DNA of 64,000 bases from Streptomyces sp. NRRL F-6492 (GTDB taxonomy: Bacteria > Actinomycetota > Actinomycetes > Streptomycetales > Streptomycetaceae), in assembly GCF_001280125.1 (NCBI RefSeq), contig NZ_LGEG01000002.1, positions 1 to 64,000 on the forward strand, given 5' to 3'. Made by a program: the position numbers and the translations under genes. Positions within the stretch are counted from its first letter, which is position 1. Every line of letters begins with the position of its first letter. The notes under the pieces are model-generated. The model was not told the DNA's origin. It made no database searches and saw only the letters and a program-made list of their open reading frames with translations. Below are positions 38,747-46,831 of this stretch, one piece after another.

Positions 38747-39631
38747 TCAGCCCCGGGTCGCCGGGGTGCGGCGGCCGCCGGCCACCCCCACGGGCTCCCG
38801 GACCGGCTCCTCGGGGCCGGGCGGGCGCGTCGGGAAGAACCCCGGCCGGGGCCCTCCGGACGCCACCGGCAGCGAGGGCACGAGCCGCCGCCGGTCCCGC
38901 AGCCGCTCCCGCACCCGGTCGCGCGCGGCGAGGATCCACGACTCCGCCACGGCCAGGACCGGCTCGCACCAGGGCAGCGCGAGCAGGACGAGGAGTCCGG
39001 CCGCCCAGCCGAGCAGCACGTCGCTCAGCCAGTGCGTGCCCAGGTAGACGGTGGTGAGGCCGACGCCGAGCGCGACCACGGCGGACAGCGCCGACAGATA
39101 GCGCCGGGCCCGCGGGGTGGTCGCCAGATAGGCCAGGATTCCCCAGGTCACGACCGCGTTGGCGGTGTGACCGGAGGGGAATATATCGCCACCCGCGAAG
39201 AGCTCGGCTGAGCCGACCTGCGTCGCGTAGTGGGGTCCGAGCCGGCCGAGTCCGAGCTTGACCGAGCCGACCGAGACGTTGAGCAGCAGAAGGGCGGCGC
39301 CGAGACACAGCAGGGGGCGCAGGGTGTGCTGGCGCCAGGAGCGCCAGCCCAGCCAGGCGGCCACCATGACGGCTGTGGGGCCGCGCTGACCGAGGACGAC
39401 GTAGTAGTCGAGGAAGGCGTGCAGCTCCGGCCACTGCTGGTAGGGCCGGAACAGCATGATCTTCCAGTCGAGGGCCACCAGCCAGGTCGACAGCAGGACC
39501 GCCACGACGATGGCGAGATAGAACGCCGACGTCCCGCCGAAGAGGGCGAGACGCGTGCGGGTCATCCCCGGGACCTCTATCTTCGGCGGTTCCGGCTCCC
39601 GGTCCAGCCGGGCAAAGATGTCGGTACGCAC
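38747..39631 (-). CDS. PAP2-like membrane protein (phosphatase signature degraded)
   Basis: This 294-residue protein has five or six transmembrane segments between about 25 and 225 and a Pro/Arg-rich tail. The PAP2 core FPSGHTANAVV is present, and the late TTVYLGTHWLSDVL aligns with SR-x5-H-x3-D. There the Ser-Arg pair is Thr-Thr, and the first motif (KLGLGRLGP) departs from K-x6-RP. Phosphatase activity on lipid phosphates is therefore uncertain. The GTG at 39631 would be nearly leaderless if the promoter at 39641-39671 is right. It is monocistronic. Confidence 0.85.
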   Translation of the reverse strand: MRTDIFARLDREPEPPKIEVPGMTRTRLALFGGTSAFYLAIVVAVLLSTWLVALDWKIMLFRPYQQWPELHAFLDYYVVLGQRGPTAVMVAAWLGWRSWRQHTLRPLLCLGAALLLLNVSVGSVKLGLGRLGPHYATQVGSAELFAGGDIFPSGHTANAVVTWGILAYLATTPRARRYLSALSAVVALGVGLTTVYLGTHWLSDVLLGWAAGLLVLLALPWCEPVLAVAESWILAARDRVRERLRDRRRLVPSLPVASGGPRPGFFPTRPPGPEEPVREPVGVAGGRRTPATRG

Positions 39632-40036
39632 CCAATCGACGTTACAGGGAGTGAGAAGCCGACCCCGTCAAACCGCTCCCTTCGTGATGACGATGTGATG
39701 TGGAACAGGTCTCAGTGGGCGGCTCATTACCGGCGTCCGTCCGGAAATCGGATGAGCTGCGGACCCATTGCCCGAAGGGCCATTCCGGAAGAATGTTTGA
39801 ATGCCCGGGAATTGTTCCGAACGGGAGTCCGCGGGGAATTCCGTACGATCCGCGAACCGCCCCGAGTGGCGTACGCCACACCCGCAGCCCCGACGGGGTG
39901 AGAGGTGCACCACGCGCTCGACGCTTGAACTCGCGTACGCTGGCGGCTCACTCGCCCGTCGATGCCGGGCCGCTCCGGGGAGACAACCCCTGGTCGGGGC
40001 CCACCGAGCGCGAGAGCTTCACTGGGAGGTACGTAC
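39632..40036. other. Divergent intergenic region before the MFS gene
   Basis: The 405 bases between the PAP2 and MFS genes are less GC-rich around 39690-39860. Open frames here lack ribosome sites and are rich in Arg, Pro and Ser. Short inverted pieces (for example GGAATT/AATTCC around 39810-39840) are present but no strong hairpin. A drug-responsive leader for the exporter is possible, but nothing specific supports it. Confidence 0.4.
39641..39671 (-). promoter_or_regulatory. Candidate promoter of the PAP2 gene
   Basis: On the minus strand TTGACG (39666-39671) and TGTAAC (39641-39646) are 19 bases apart. Transcription would begin close to the GTG at 39631, giving a leaderless message. Confidence 0.35.
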
Positions 40037-41809
40037 ATGTCGCGGACGAACACGGCCCCAGCACGACCCCGTGCCGCCGCGGGCGGTGGTGCCAACCGCT
40101 GGGTCGTCCTCGTCGTCCTCTGCGTCAGCCTCCTCCTGGTCGCCCTGGACGCGACCATCCTCCACGTCGCGGTCCCCTCGCTCACCGAGGACCTGCGCCC
40201 CGGCTCCACCGAGCTGCTCTGGATCGTCGACGCCTACCCCCTGGTCTGCGCCTCGCTCCTCATTCTCTTCGGCACCCTCGGCGACCGGGTCGGGCGGCGC
40301 AGGGTCCTGCTGCTCGGTTACGCGCTGTTCGGCGTCGCCTCCGCGGTCGCCGCCCTGGCCACCGAGCCCTCCGTCCTCATCGCGGCCCGCGCGCTGCTCG
40401 GCGTCGGCGGCGCCATGATCATGCCCGCCACGCTCTCCATCCTCCGGGCGGTCTTCCCCGACCGGCGGGAGCGCGCCACCGCGATCGGGGTCTGGACGGC
40501 GGTCGCCGCGATCGGCGCCGCCACCGGACCGGTCCTCGGCGGCTTCCTCGTCGAGCACTACTGGTGGGGCTCCGTCTTCCTCATCAACATCCCGCTGATG
40601 GCGCTGATCCTGCCGCTCGGCCGCCGCCTCCTGCCCGAGTCCCGGGGCGCCGCCGACGGCCCCTGGGACGTCCTCGGCGCCCTCATGGCCGCGGCCGGAG
40701 TGCTCGGCTGCGTCCTCGGCGTCAAGCGCGCCGGGGCCGGCGAGCCGCTGCTCGCCCTGCCCACCGCGGGGCCGCTGCTGCTCGGCGCGGTGCTCCTCGT
40801 CCTCTTCGCGCGGCGGCAGAAGCGGCGCCCGCACCCCCTGATCGACACGGGCCTCTTCGCCCGCCCCGCCTTCACCACCTCGGTCGGCTGCATCGTCCTG
40901 GCCATGCTGGCCCTGGTCGGCCTGGAGCTCATCGCCGTCCAGTACCTCCAGCTGGTCCTCGGCCTCAGCCCCCTGGAGACCGGTCTCCGGCTCCTCCCGC
41001 TGACCTTCGCCGCCATGGCGGCCGGCGCCACCGGCTCGTACACCCTGCGCCGGATCGGGCCGCGCCGGATGGTCGGCTGGGGCTTCCTGCTCACGGCCGG
41101 CGCCGTGCTGCTGCTCGTCCTCATGGGGGAGCACGACCGGCCGCTGCTGCTCACGGTGGGCTTCGTGCTGCTCGGCTTCGGCCTGCAGACCACGCTCTTC
41201 TCGGCGTACGAGTCGATGCTCAGCGAGGCGCCGCAGAGGAGCGCGGGCGGCGCGGCGGCGATCGGGGAGACCTCGTACCAGCTCGGCGCGGGCATGGGCA
41301 TCGCGCTGCTCGGCAGCGTGATGAACGCGGCGTACGCCCCCGGTCTCAGCGGGATCCCCGGGGTGCCGGAGGAGGCGGGCCGGGCCGCAGCGAACTCGCT
41401 CGGCGAGGCCTACAAGGTGGCCGACCAGCTCGGCGGCGCGGCCGGCGGCGCCCTGCACCAGGCCGCCCGGCAGTCCTTCGTGAACGGCCTGCACGTCACG
41501 CTCTTCGTGAGCGCCGCGCTGCTGCTCGCCGGCGCGCTGATGGCCCTGCGGCTGCCCCGGGCCATGGAGTGCCCGGTGGATCAGGAGGAGCTGGAGGACC
41601 TGGAGGACCTGGGGGTCGGGGAGGACTCGAAGGGCCCGGAGTGCTCCGGGTCCGTGGGGGCCGCGGGCGTGCGGACGGTCCCGGACGGTCCGGCCCGGAG
41701 CGCGGAGCACGCGGGCAGGGCGGAGTCGCCCGAGGCGGCCGGGCCGCGGGTGCCCGCGACCCGGGAAGCGATCGAGCCCGCCGGCTCGCGAGGACGTCCG
41801 GCGCACTGA
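40037..41809 (+). CDS. MFS transporter, DHA2 (14-TM) drug exporter family
   Basis: This 590-residue membrane protein begins with WVVLVVLCVSLLLVALDATI, the first helix of EmrB/QacA-type exporters. It has GDRVGRRRVLL (motif A, about 85-95), GVGGAMIMPATLSI and the motif-C-like ATGPVLGGFLVEH. Fourteen helices end near 510; a 70-residue acidic, Ala/Gly/Pro-rich tail follows. The substrate is unknown. ATG 40037 is fixed by GGGAGG at 40024. No TetR or MarR neighbour is present to suggest an inducer. Confidence 0.9.
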   Translation: MSRTNTAPARPRAAAGGGANRWVVLVVLCVSLLLVALDATILHVAVPSLTEDLRPGSTELLWIVDAYPLVCASLLILFGTLGDRVGRRRVLLLGYALFGVASAVAALATEPSVLIAARALLGVGGAMIMPATLSILRAVFPDRRERATAIGVWTAVAAIGAATGPVLGGFLVEHYWWGSVFLINIPLMALILPLGRRLLPESRGAADGPWDVLGALMAAAGVLGCVLGVKRAGAGEPLLALPTAGPLLLGAVLLVLFARRQKRRPHPLIDTGLFARPAFTTSVGCIVLAMLALVGLELIAVQYLQLVLGLSPLETGLRLLPLTFAAMAAGATGSYTLRRIGPRRMVGWGFLLTAGAVLLLVLMGEHDRPLLLTVGFVLLGFGLQTTLFSAYESMLSEAPQRSAGGAAAIGETSYQLGAGMGIALLGSVMNAAYAPGLSGIPGVPEEAGRAAANSLGEAYKVADQLGGAAGGALHQAARQSFVNGLHVTLFVSAALLLAGALMALRLPRAMECPVDQEELEDLEDLGVGEDSKGPECSGSVGAAGVRTVPDGPARSAEHAGRAESPEAAGPRVPATREAIEPAGSRGRPAH

Positions 41810-41846
41810 CCCGATCCGTCGGGAGGTGTCCGGCCGGCGGACCCGC

Positions 41847-42278
41847 TCAGCTCTGGTTGAAGAAGCCGTCCTGCGGGCGCCGGCCGCCGTCGCTGACGAT
41901 CTGGGTGTCGGCGGGGGTCAGCAGGAAGACCCGCGTCGCCACGCGCTCGATCGAACCGCGCAGGCCGAAGGCGAGGCCCGCGGCGAAGTCGACCACGCGC
42001 TTGGCGTCGTCGGACTCCATCGCCGTCAGGTTCACGATGACCGGGACGCCGGCCCGGAAGAGCTCGCCGATGCCCCGGGCGTCCCGGAAGCCGTCCGGGG
42101 AGACGGTGGCGATCCGGCGGCCCCGCTCCTCGGCGGTGTCCGTGGCGACCCGGACCCGGGGGTCCGTCACCCAGGCGTCGCCGTTCTCGGCACCGTCGGC
42201 GTACTCGTCGTCGTAGTAACGCTCGTCGTTGTCCTCGACGAGTCCCAGCCAGGCACTCGCCTTGCGCACCGATCCCAT
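41847..42278 (-). CDS. SepF-like cell-division protein
   Basis: This 143-residue protein matches Sep[17 protein letters not shown] with an N-terminal amphipathic helix, an acidic linker, and the core [43 protein letters not shown] and [18 protein letters not shown]. SepF anchors FtsZ to the membrane. Streptomycetes carry several paralogues. No ftsZ cluster surrounds this copy, so it may correspond to a SepF-like paralogue such as SflA (inference from context). ATG 42278 has AAGGAGG upstream. Confidence 0.9.
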   Translation of the reverse strand: MGSVRKASAWLGLVEDNDERYYDDEYADGAENGDAWVTDPRVRVATDTAEERGRRIATVSPDGFRDARGIGELFRAGVPVIVNLTAMESDDAKRVVDFAAGLAFGLRGSIERVATRVFLLTPADTQIVSDGGRRPQDGFFNQS

Positions 42279-42410
42279 CGACGCCTCCTTTCAACGCGGT
42301 CACTTGTGGTTCCGCATGTCCCCATCGTCGTCCATGATGCAGATCGCGCGCCAAGCGGATAAGCGCCGTGCAGGGGATTCGTGACGGTACTGGTGCAGAA
42401 CGTGAGGGCC

Positions 42411-42435
42411 GTTTCCTGGCGATTCGTCAGGAAAC
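42411..42435. promoter_or_regulatory. Perfect 8-bp inverted repeat in the sepF/DUF5685 gap
   Basis: GTTTCCTG (42411-42418) and CAGGAAAC (42428-42435) flank a 9-base spacer. The repeat lies in the divergent gap 42279-42648 and could be an operator or the base of an RNA hairpin. The same gap holds two tiny open frames (42465-42482 and 42479-42502) behind GGGGAGGGG; otherwise I see no gene in it. Confidence 0.4.
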
Positions 42436-42648
42436 TTGCGGTATGCGGGTCCTGGGGAGGGGCCATGCAGATGAAAATATGAAAGTCGTGCCGGAAGGGT
42501 GACGATGGGCGCGTACGGGTGAACGGACCCGCTCGCTACGATGCCGCGAGGCCGCTCGACGGCCCTTCGTGCGGCGCTCCGTACGACCTTGCGCACGCTT
42601 TCCGGGCGGCTTCCGGGCGGCTCGGACCCACGACTCACGGGGGAGTCC

Positions 42649-43920
42649 TTGTTCGGAATCGTCAGACCCTGCACGCACCGGCTCACCGACCACCTCAAGG
42701 TCGAGTGGACGGCCCACCTCTGCGGCCTCTGCCTGGCGCTCCGCGCCGACCACGGCCAGTTCGCCCGGGTCGTCACCAACTACGACGGGCTCATCGTCTC
42801 GGTCCTGACGGAGGCTCAGGCCGGCGCCGTGGCGAGCGGACGCCGCACCGCCGGGCCCTGCCCGCTGCGCGGCATGCGGACCGCGCCCGTGGCCCGGGGC
42901 GAGGGGGCCAGGCTCGCCGCCGCCGTCTCGCTCGTCCTCGCCTCGGCGAAGGTGCGGGACCACGTCGCCGACCGGGACGGCCTGTTGGCGCGCCGGCCCG
43001 TCGCCGCCGCCGCCCGCCGGGTCGCCCGCTCCTGGGACCGGGCCGGGGCCAGGACCGGCCGCGCCCTCGGCTTCGACACCGCCCTCCTCGTCGACGCCGT
43101 CGACCGCCAGACCGGCATCGAGGCCCTCGCCGGTCCCGGCACGCCCCTGCTCGCCGTCACCGAGCCGACCGAGACCGCGACCGCCGCCGCCTTCGCGCAC
43201 ACCGCCGTCCTCGCGGGCCGCCCGGAGAACGCCGGACCCCTCGCCGAGGCCGGCCGCCTCTTCGGCCGGCTCGCCCACCTCCTCGACGCCGTCGAGGACC
43301 AGGACGCCGACGCGGCGGGCGGCGCCTGGAACCCGCTCACCGCGACCGGCACCTCCCGCGAGGAGGCCCGCCGGCTCGCCGACGACGCCCTGCACGGCAT
43401 ACGCCTCGCCCTGAAGGACGCCCGGTTCACCGACGGCAAGCTGGTCCACGTCCTGCTCGCCCACGAGCTGCGCACCTCGGTGGACCGCGCCTTCGGCACG
43501 ACGACCTGCTCGCACGGGGCGCACGGCGCCGGGCAGGGACCGGTGCCGGGGAACCCGTACGCCCCCCAGGGGCCGGGGCCCGGCAACCCGTTCGCGCCCG
43601 GACCCGGCGGCCCCGGCGGACCGGGCGGGCCCCACATTCCCGGTCCCGGCGGTCCCGGCGGCCCCGGCGGGCCGTTCCCGCCCGGGCCGCCCGGACGGCG
43701 CGGGCTGATCGCCGGATGCGCCCTCTGGGTCGGCCTCGCCTGCACCTGCCAGCTGTGCTGCGGGACCTACGAGGACCCCTGGAGCCGGCAGCGACGCGAA
43801 GGCCTCTGCGGCCAGTGCGACCCGAGCGGTTGCTGCGACTGCTGTGACTGCTGCGGCAACTGCGGAAACTGCTGCTCCTGCGGCGAGGGGGACGGCTGCG
43901 GCTGCGGCTGCGACTGCTGA
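42649..43920 (+). CDS. DUF5685 family protein with collagen-like and cysteine-rich C terminus
   Basis: The 423-residue protein starts LFGIVRPCTHRL (TTG 42649), with HLCGLCLALRADHG next, as in DUF5685 proteins that I recall from streptomycetes. Residues 1-280 form a helical domain with CxxC and a later Cys-Pro. From about 290 to 350 it is Gly/Pro-rich (GPGGPGGPGG type). One hydrophobic segment (RGLIAGCALWVGLACTC) follows, and the last 70 residues contain 21 cysteines. The TTG is only 3 bases from GGGGGAG, so the start is uncertain; upstream frame to 42541 is Arg-rich. Function unknown. Confidence 0.75.
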   Translation: MFGIVRPCTHRLTDHLKVEWTAHLCGLCLALRADHGQFARVVTNYDGLIVSVLTEAQAGAVASGRRTAGPCPLRGMRTAPVARGEGARLAAAVSLVLASAKVRDHVADRDGLLARRPVAAAARRVARSWDRAGARTGRALGFDTALLVDAVDRQTGIEALAGPGTPLLAVTEPTETATAAAFAHTAVLAGRPENAGPLAEAGRLFGRLAHLLDAVEDQDADAAGGAWNPLTATGTSREEARRLADDALHGIRLALKDARFTDGKLVHVLLAHELRTSVDRAFGTTTCSHGAHGAGQGPVPGNPYAPQGPGPGNPFAPGPGGPGGPGGPHIPGPGGPGGPGGPFPPGPPGRRGLIAGCALWVGLACTCQLCCGTYEDPWSRQRREGLCGQCDPSGCCDCCDCCGNCGNCCSCGEGDGCGCGCDC

Positions 43921-43957
43921 CGACCCGTCGGGAACTCCCCGCCGCCCCCCCGTACCG

Positions 43958-44926
43958 CTACTTCTTCGGCGCGGGGATCTCCGGCGGGGAGATCTGCGAG
44001 CGCTCGATGCCCGAGCCCGTCACCCCCCACTTCCTCAGGATCCGGTCGTACGTCCCGTCGGCCTTCAGACCGTTCACCGCGGCCTGGAAGGCCGGCGCGA
44101 GCGGCGTGCCCTTCTTGAAGGCGAAGCCGACGTCGAGGCGCCGGTACTCGTTGAGGAACTTCATGCCCTTCTGCTGCGTCACCGCGTACCGCAGGCCGTT
44201 GATCGTGCTCATCACGACGTCGCTGCGGCCCTGCTGGAGCGCCATCCAGACGGCCCCGACCTCGCTGTAGACATTGATCGCGTACGGCTTCTCACCCGCC
44301 TCCGCGCACCGCCCCTTGTTCTTCTCCAGGGTCCGCTCGAAGGTGGTCCCGGCGTCCACCGCCACCTTCAGGCCGCACAGCTGCGTGAGGTCGGTGATCT
44401 CCTTCAGCGGACTGTCGGCCCGCGCCGCGAAGCCCTGCCCGTCGTTGACGTACGTGACGAAGTCGATCGTCCTGCGCCGCTCCTCGGTCACGCCGAAGTT
44501 CCCGGTGCCCACGTCGTACTTGCCGCTGCCCAGGGCCGGCAGGATCGCCTCGAAGCCGACGGCCTCGCGCTTCAGCTCCAGGCCGAGCGCCTTCGCCACC
44601 GCCGCGGAGAAGTCGGCGTCCACCCCCACCACGGTCCTGCCGTCCGGCAGGTAGGCCGAGCTGGGCGGGGTGGCCACGGAGGAGGCCACCGTGAAGCCGC
44701 CCCGCTGCCGCACGTCGGCGGGCAGCAGCTTCGCCGCGGCCTCGTTCCTCTTCACCCCCGCCACCACGTCCTCGGTGGGGAGCGCGCCCTTCGCCGCGCC
44801 CGGGGCCCCGGCCGGCGCGGTCGCGGGATCGCCGCCCGCGCAGGCGGTGAGCCCGAGCGCGGCCGCGGTGATCAGGGCGAAGACCAGGGTGGTGCGGGCG
44901 GGACCGGAACTCGTGCGCGTGCTCAT
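43958..44926 (-). CDS. Polar amino-acid-type ABC transporter substrate-binding lipoprotein
   Basis: This 322-residue protein has a signal peptide ending in LTACAGG (lipobox Cys at about 29) and the family-3 solute-binding fold: TVASSVATPPSSAYLPDGRTVVGVDADF near the start, KYDVGTGNFGVTEERRRTIDFVTY in the middle and DGTYDRILRKWGV at the end. It resembles the binding protein at 50423. It overlaps the GNAT gene by 4 bases and probably shares its transcript, behind the leader peptide at 45568-45636. The transport partners are likely the permeases encoded divergently. Confidence 0.9.
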   Translation of the reverse strand: MSTRTSSGPARTTLVFALITAAALGLTACAGGDPATAPAGAPGAAKGALPTEDVVAGVKRNEAAAKLLPADVRQRGGFTVASSVATPPSSAYLPDGRTVVGVDADFSAAVAKALGLELKREAVGFEAILPALGSGKYDVGTGNFGVTEERRRTIDFVTYVNDGQGFAARADSPLKEITDLTQLCGLKVAVDAGTTFERTLEKNKGRCAEAGEKPYAINVYSEVGAVWMALQQGRSDVVMSTINGLRYAVTQQKGMKFLNEYRRLDVGFAFKKGTPLAPAFQAAVNGLKADGTYDRILRKWGVTGSGIERSQISPPEIPAPKK

Positions 44927-45420
44927 GGCTTCGGGTTCTCCAGGAATTTCTCGAACGGCAGCGGGCCGATCGTCTCGGGATCGGCGGACACGTCGAAGAG
45001 CGGCCGGTAGCCGCTCGCCAGGTAGAGGCCCCTGGCCTCCGGCTGGCGCGGCCCGGTCGTCAGATAGACGCGGGAGTAGCCGCGGGCGGCGGCCTCCCGT
45101 TCGAGCACGGTCAGGACGCGGCGGGCGAGCCCGCGCCTGCGGTGCGCCGAGTGGGTCCAGATCCGCTTCAGCTCGGCGGTGTGCTCGTCGTAACGGCGGT
45201 AGGCGCCGCCCGCCACGGGCAGGCCCTGGTCCAGGAGGAGCAGGAAGGCGCCGTGGGGAGGGGCGAACTCCTCCGCCGGATAGCGGCTCAGATCGTGCGC
45301 GGAGCCGTACCGGGTCGTGTATTCGTACGCCAGCTCGTCGAGGAGCGGGCGCGCCAACGGGTCGTCGGTCGTGGTCCGGCGCACGGACAGCGCGGACTCA
45401 CGACTGGGCGTGAGAGGCAT
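44923..45420 (-). CDS. GNAT family N-acetyltransferase
   Basis: This 165-residue protein has the GNAT core: AELKRIWTHSAHRRRGLARRVL (acetyl-CoA loop R/Q-x-x-G-x-G/A as RRRGLA) and YSRVYLTTGPRQPEARGLYLASGYRPL. The acceptor is unknown. The linked binding protein and leader peptide suggest a small sulfur- or amine-containing compound. ATG 45420 has AAAGAGA upstream. A 147-base gap separates it from the leader peptide. Confidence 0.87.
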   Translation of the reverse strand: MPLTPSRESALSVRRTTTDDPLARPLLDELAYEYTTRYGSAHDLSRYPAEEFAPPHGAFLLLLDQGLPVAGGAYRRYDEHTAELKRIWTHSAHRRRGLARRVLTVLEREAAARGYSRVYLTTGPRQPEARGLYLASGYRPLFDVSADPETIGPLPFEKFLENPKP

Positions 45421-45567
45421 GCGTCTCTTTCGGGCGAAGAGATACAGGGAAAGGGAAGGGCGAGGGGAGGGGAAAGCTCAGTGCCGCGCAGGTGAAGGCG
45501 GTGCCGACGGCGTCGCGAGGGACACCGCGGGCGGATCAGGAAGCGGGGGAAGACGCAGAGGGTCGGC

Positions 45568-45636
45568 TCAACAGGAAGAGGACCACACGCGACCGAAGTC
45601 GATGTGGGAGCGCGTGACCAGCTGCTGCGAATGCAT
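45568..45636 (-). CDS. Putative cysteine-responsive leader peptide, 22 aa
   Basis: A 22-codon ORF on the minus strand reads MHSQQLVTRSHIDFGRVWSSS plus a final Cys, then TGA. This fits the Streptomyces leader pattern L-(T/V)-(S/T)-R-x-H-(I/V)-D-(L/F)-x-R-x-x-S-x-x-C that precedes sulfur-assimilation genes. A promoter-like pair (45643-45671) would make the message leaderless at this ATG. It lies 147 bases upstream of the GNAT/binding-protein pair. Slow cysteine incorporation at the last codon could attenuate downstream expression. I see no clear terminator hairpin in the gap. Confidence 0.72.
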   Translation of the reverse strand: MHSQQLVTRSHIDFGRVWSSSC

Positions 45637-45642
45637 GGGCCC

Positions 45643-45671
45643 AGTGGAACAGGCATCCGTTTCCCCGTCAA
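45643..45671 (-). promoter_or_regulatory. Candidate promoter for the leader peptide and GNAT-SBP transcript
   Basis: Minus strand TTGACG (45666-45671), 17-base spacer, TCCACT (45643-45648). The predicted start is within a base or two of the leader-peptide ATG at 45636. The -10 is weak. Confidence 0.4.
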
Positions 45672-45707
45672 CCACGGCGAGACGAACGGCTCATATTCCG
45701 GACGGAC

Positions 45708-45738
45708 TTGACAAGCCTCCGCTCGACGGCCGTAGCCT
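45708..45738 (+). promoter_or_regulatory. Candidate promoter of the permease operon
   Basis: TTGACA (45708-45713) and TAGCCT (45733-45738), 19 bases apart. Transcription from here would give a leader of about 230 bases that includes the palindrome array at 45815-45931. Confidence 0.45.
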
Positions 45739-45814
45739 CACGGGGCGGACACCGGGCTGAGGGGCCCGGTCCCGCGCTCGCCGCCCGCCGTGCGTGTGAA
45801 GGCGCACCCCGTGT

Positions 45815-45931
45815 GAACGTCCGCACGTTCCCGAGGAGAACGCCCACCCGCGTTCCCCGCGAACGTCACGGCGTGTTCCCGTGAACACCCTTCGCGTTTC
45901 CCGTGAACACCGCCCCGGTTCCCGCGTGCAC
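45815..45931. repeat. Array of GTTC-CCG-GAAC palindromes with a 22-bp period
   Basis: Perfect palindromes occur at 45815-45830 (GAACGT/ACGTTC), 45851-45865 (CGTTC/GAACG) and 45873-45888 (GTGTTC/GAACAC). A one-mismatch copy is at 45895-45910 and a weaker one at 45918-45931. The shared cores at 45856, 45878, 45900 and 45921 are 22, 22 and 21 bases apart, about two helical turns. The array ends about 40 bases before the permease ATG. It looks like a multi-site operator, or a series of RNA hairpins. Confidence 0.65.
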
Positions 45932-45973
45932 CCCCGTGTTCGATCCGCCCCCCGGCAGCCACGGAGCCTTCGC

Positions 45974-46831
45974 ATGTCGACACCCCTCGCCACCCTCGCC
46001 AAGGAGGCCGCGGCCCCGCCGCCGGCCGCACCGGCCCTCCGGATCGTCCCCGCCCGCCGCGCCGGACAGTGGACCGCCGCCGGCGCCGTGATCGTCCTGC
46101 TCGCGCTCGGCCTCGTCTCGGTCGTCCGCAACAAGGCCTTCCAGTGGGACGTCGTCGCCCAGTACTTCACCTCCGCGTCCGTCCTGCGCGGCCTCGGCCT
46201 CACCCTGTGGCTGACCGCCCTCGTCATGGTCCTCGGCTTCGTCCTCGGCACCCTGCTCGCCGTCTTCAGGCTCTCCGCCAACCCCGTGCTGCGCGCGACC
46301 AGTTGGGGCTACATCTGGTTCTTCAGGTCCACCCCGATCCTGGTCCAGCTGCTCTTCTGGTTCAACATCGGCATGCTCTACCCGCAGATCCTCGGCGTGA
46401 ACACGGTCAACCTGCTGGGCCCCATCGCCGTCGCCGTCATCGGCCTCACCCTGCACGAGGCCGCCTACGCGGCCGAGGTCGTCCGCGGCGGCATCCTCTC
46501 CGTCGACCGGGGCCAGATCGAGGCCGCCGAGTCCCTCGGCCTCGGCCGCCGGCGCCGACTCTCCCGGATCGTCCTCCCGCAGGCCATGCGCGCCATCGTC
46601 CCGCCGGCCGGGAACATGCTGATCGGCACCCTCAAGGGCACCTCGATCGTCTCCGTGATCGCCGTCCAGGACCTGCTCTACTCCACCCAGCTCGTCTACC
46701 ACCGCACGTACGAGATCATCCCGCTGCTCCTCGTCGCCACCCTCTGGTACGTCGCCGTCACCTCGGTGCTCGGCGTCGGCCAGTACTACGTCGAGCGGCA
46801 CTACGCCCGCGGCACGGGCGGTGCCCGATGA
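45974..46831 (+). CDS. Amino-acid-type ABC transporter permease
   Basis: This 285-residue membrane protein has a HisM/GlnP-type permease domain with about five helices. It has FRSTPILVQLLFWFNIGMLYP, an EAAY loop (LHEAAYAAEVVRGGILSVDRGQIEAAESLG) that docks the ATPase and PQAMRAIVPPAGN. The first 35 residues are an Ala/Pro-rich cytoplasmic extension. ATG 45974 has GGAG upstream. Its stop overlaps the FAD/NAD(P)-binding gene by 4 bases, so transport and enzyme genes are coupled. Confidence 0.92.
   Translation: MSTPLATLAKEAAAPPPAAPALRIVPARRAGQWTAAGAVIVLLALGLVSVVRNKAFQWDVVAQYFTSASVLRGLGLTLWLTALVMVLGFVLGTLLAVFRLSANPVLRATSWGYIWFFRSTPILVQLLFWFNIGMLYPQILGVNTVNLLGPIAVAVIGLTLHEAAYAAEVVRGGILSVDRGQIEAAESLGLGRRRRLSRIVLPQAMRAIVPPAGNMLIGTLKGTSIVSVIAVQDLLYSTQLVYHRTYEIIPLLLVATLWYVAVTSVLGVGQYYVERHYARGTGGAR

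Noticed and set aside
39700..42216. An 838-codon plus-strand frame through the MFS gene
   Set aside because: It overlaps the well-supported MFS and SepF-like genes in another frame and is Arg/Pro/Ala-rich.
45790..45816. Second leader peptide on the plus strand (8 codons from a GTG) before the permease
   Set aside because: It lacks the leader pattern and a terminal cysteine and has no clear ribosome site.
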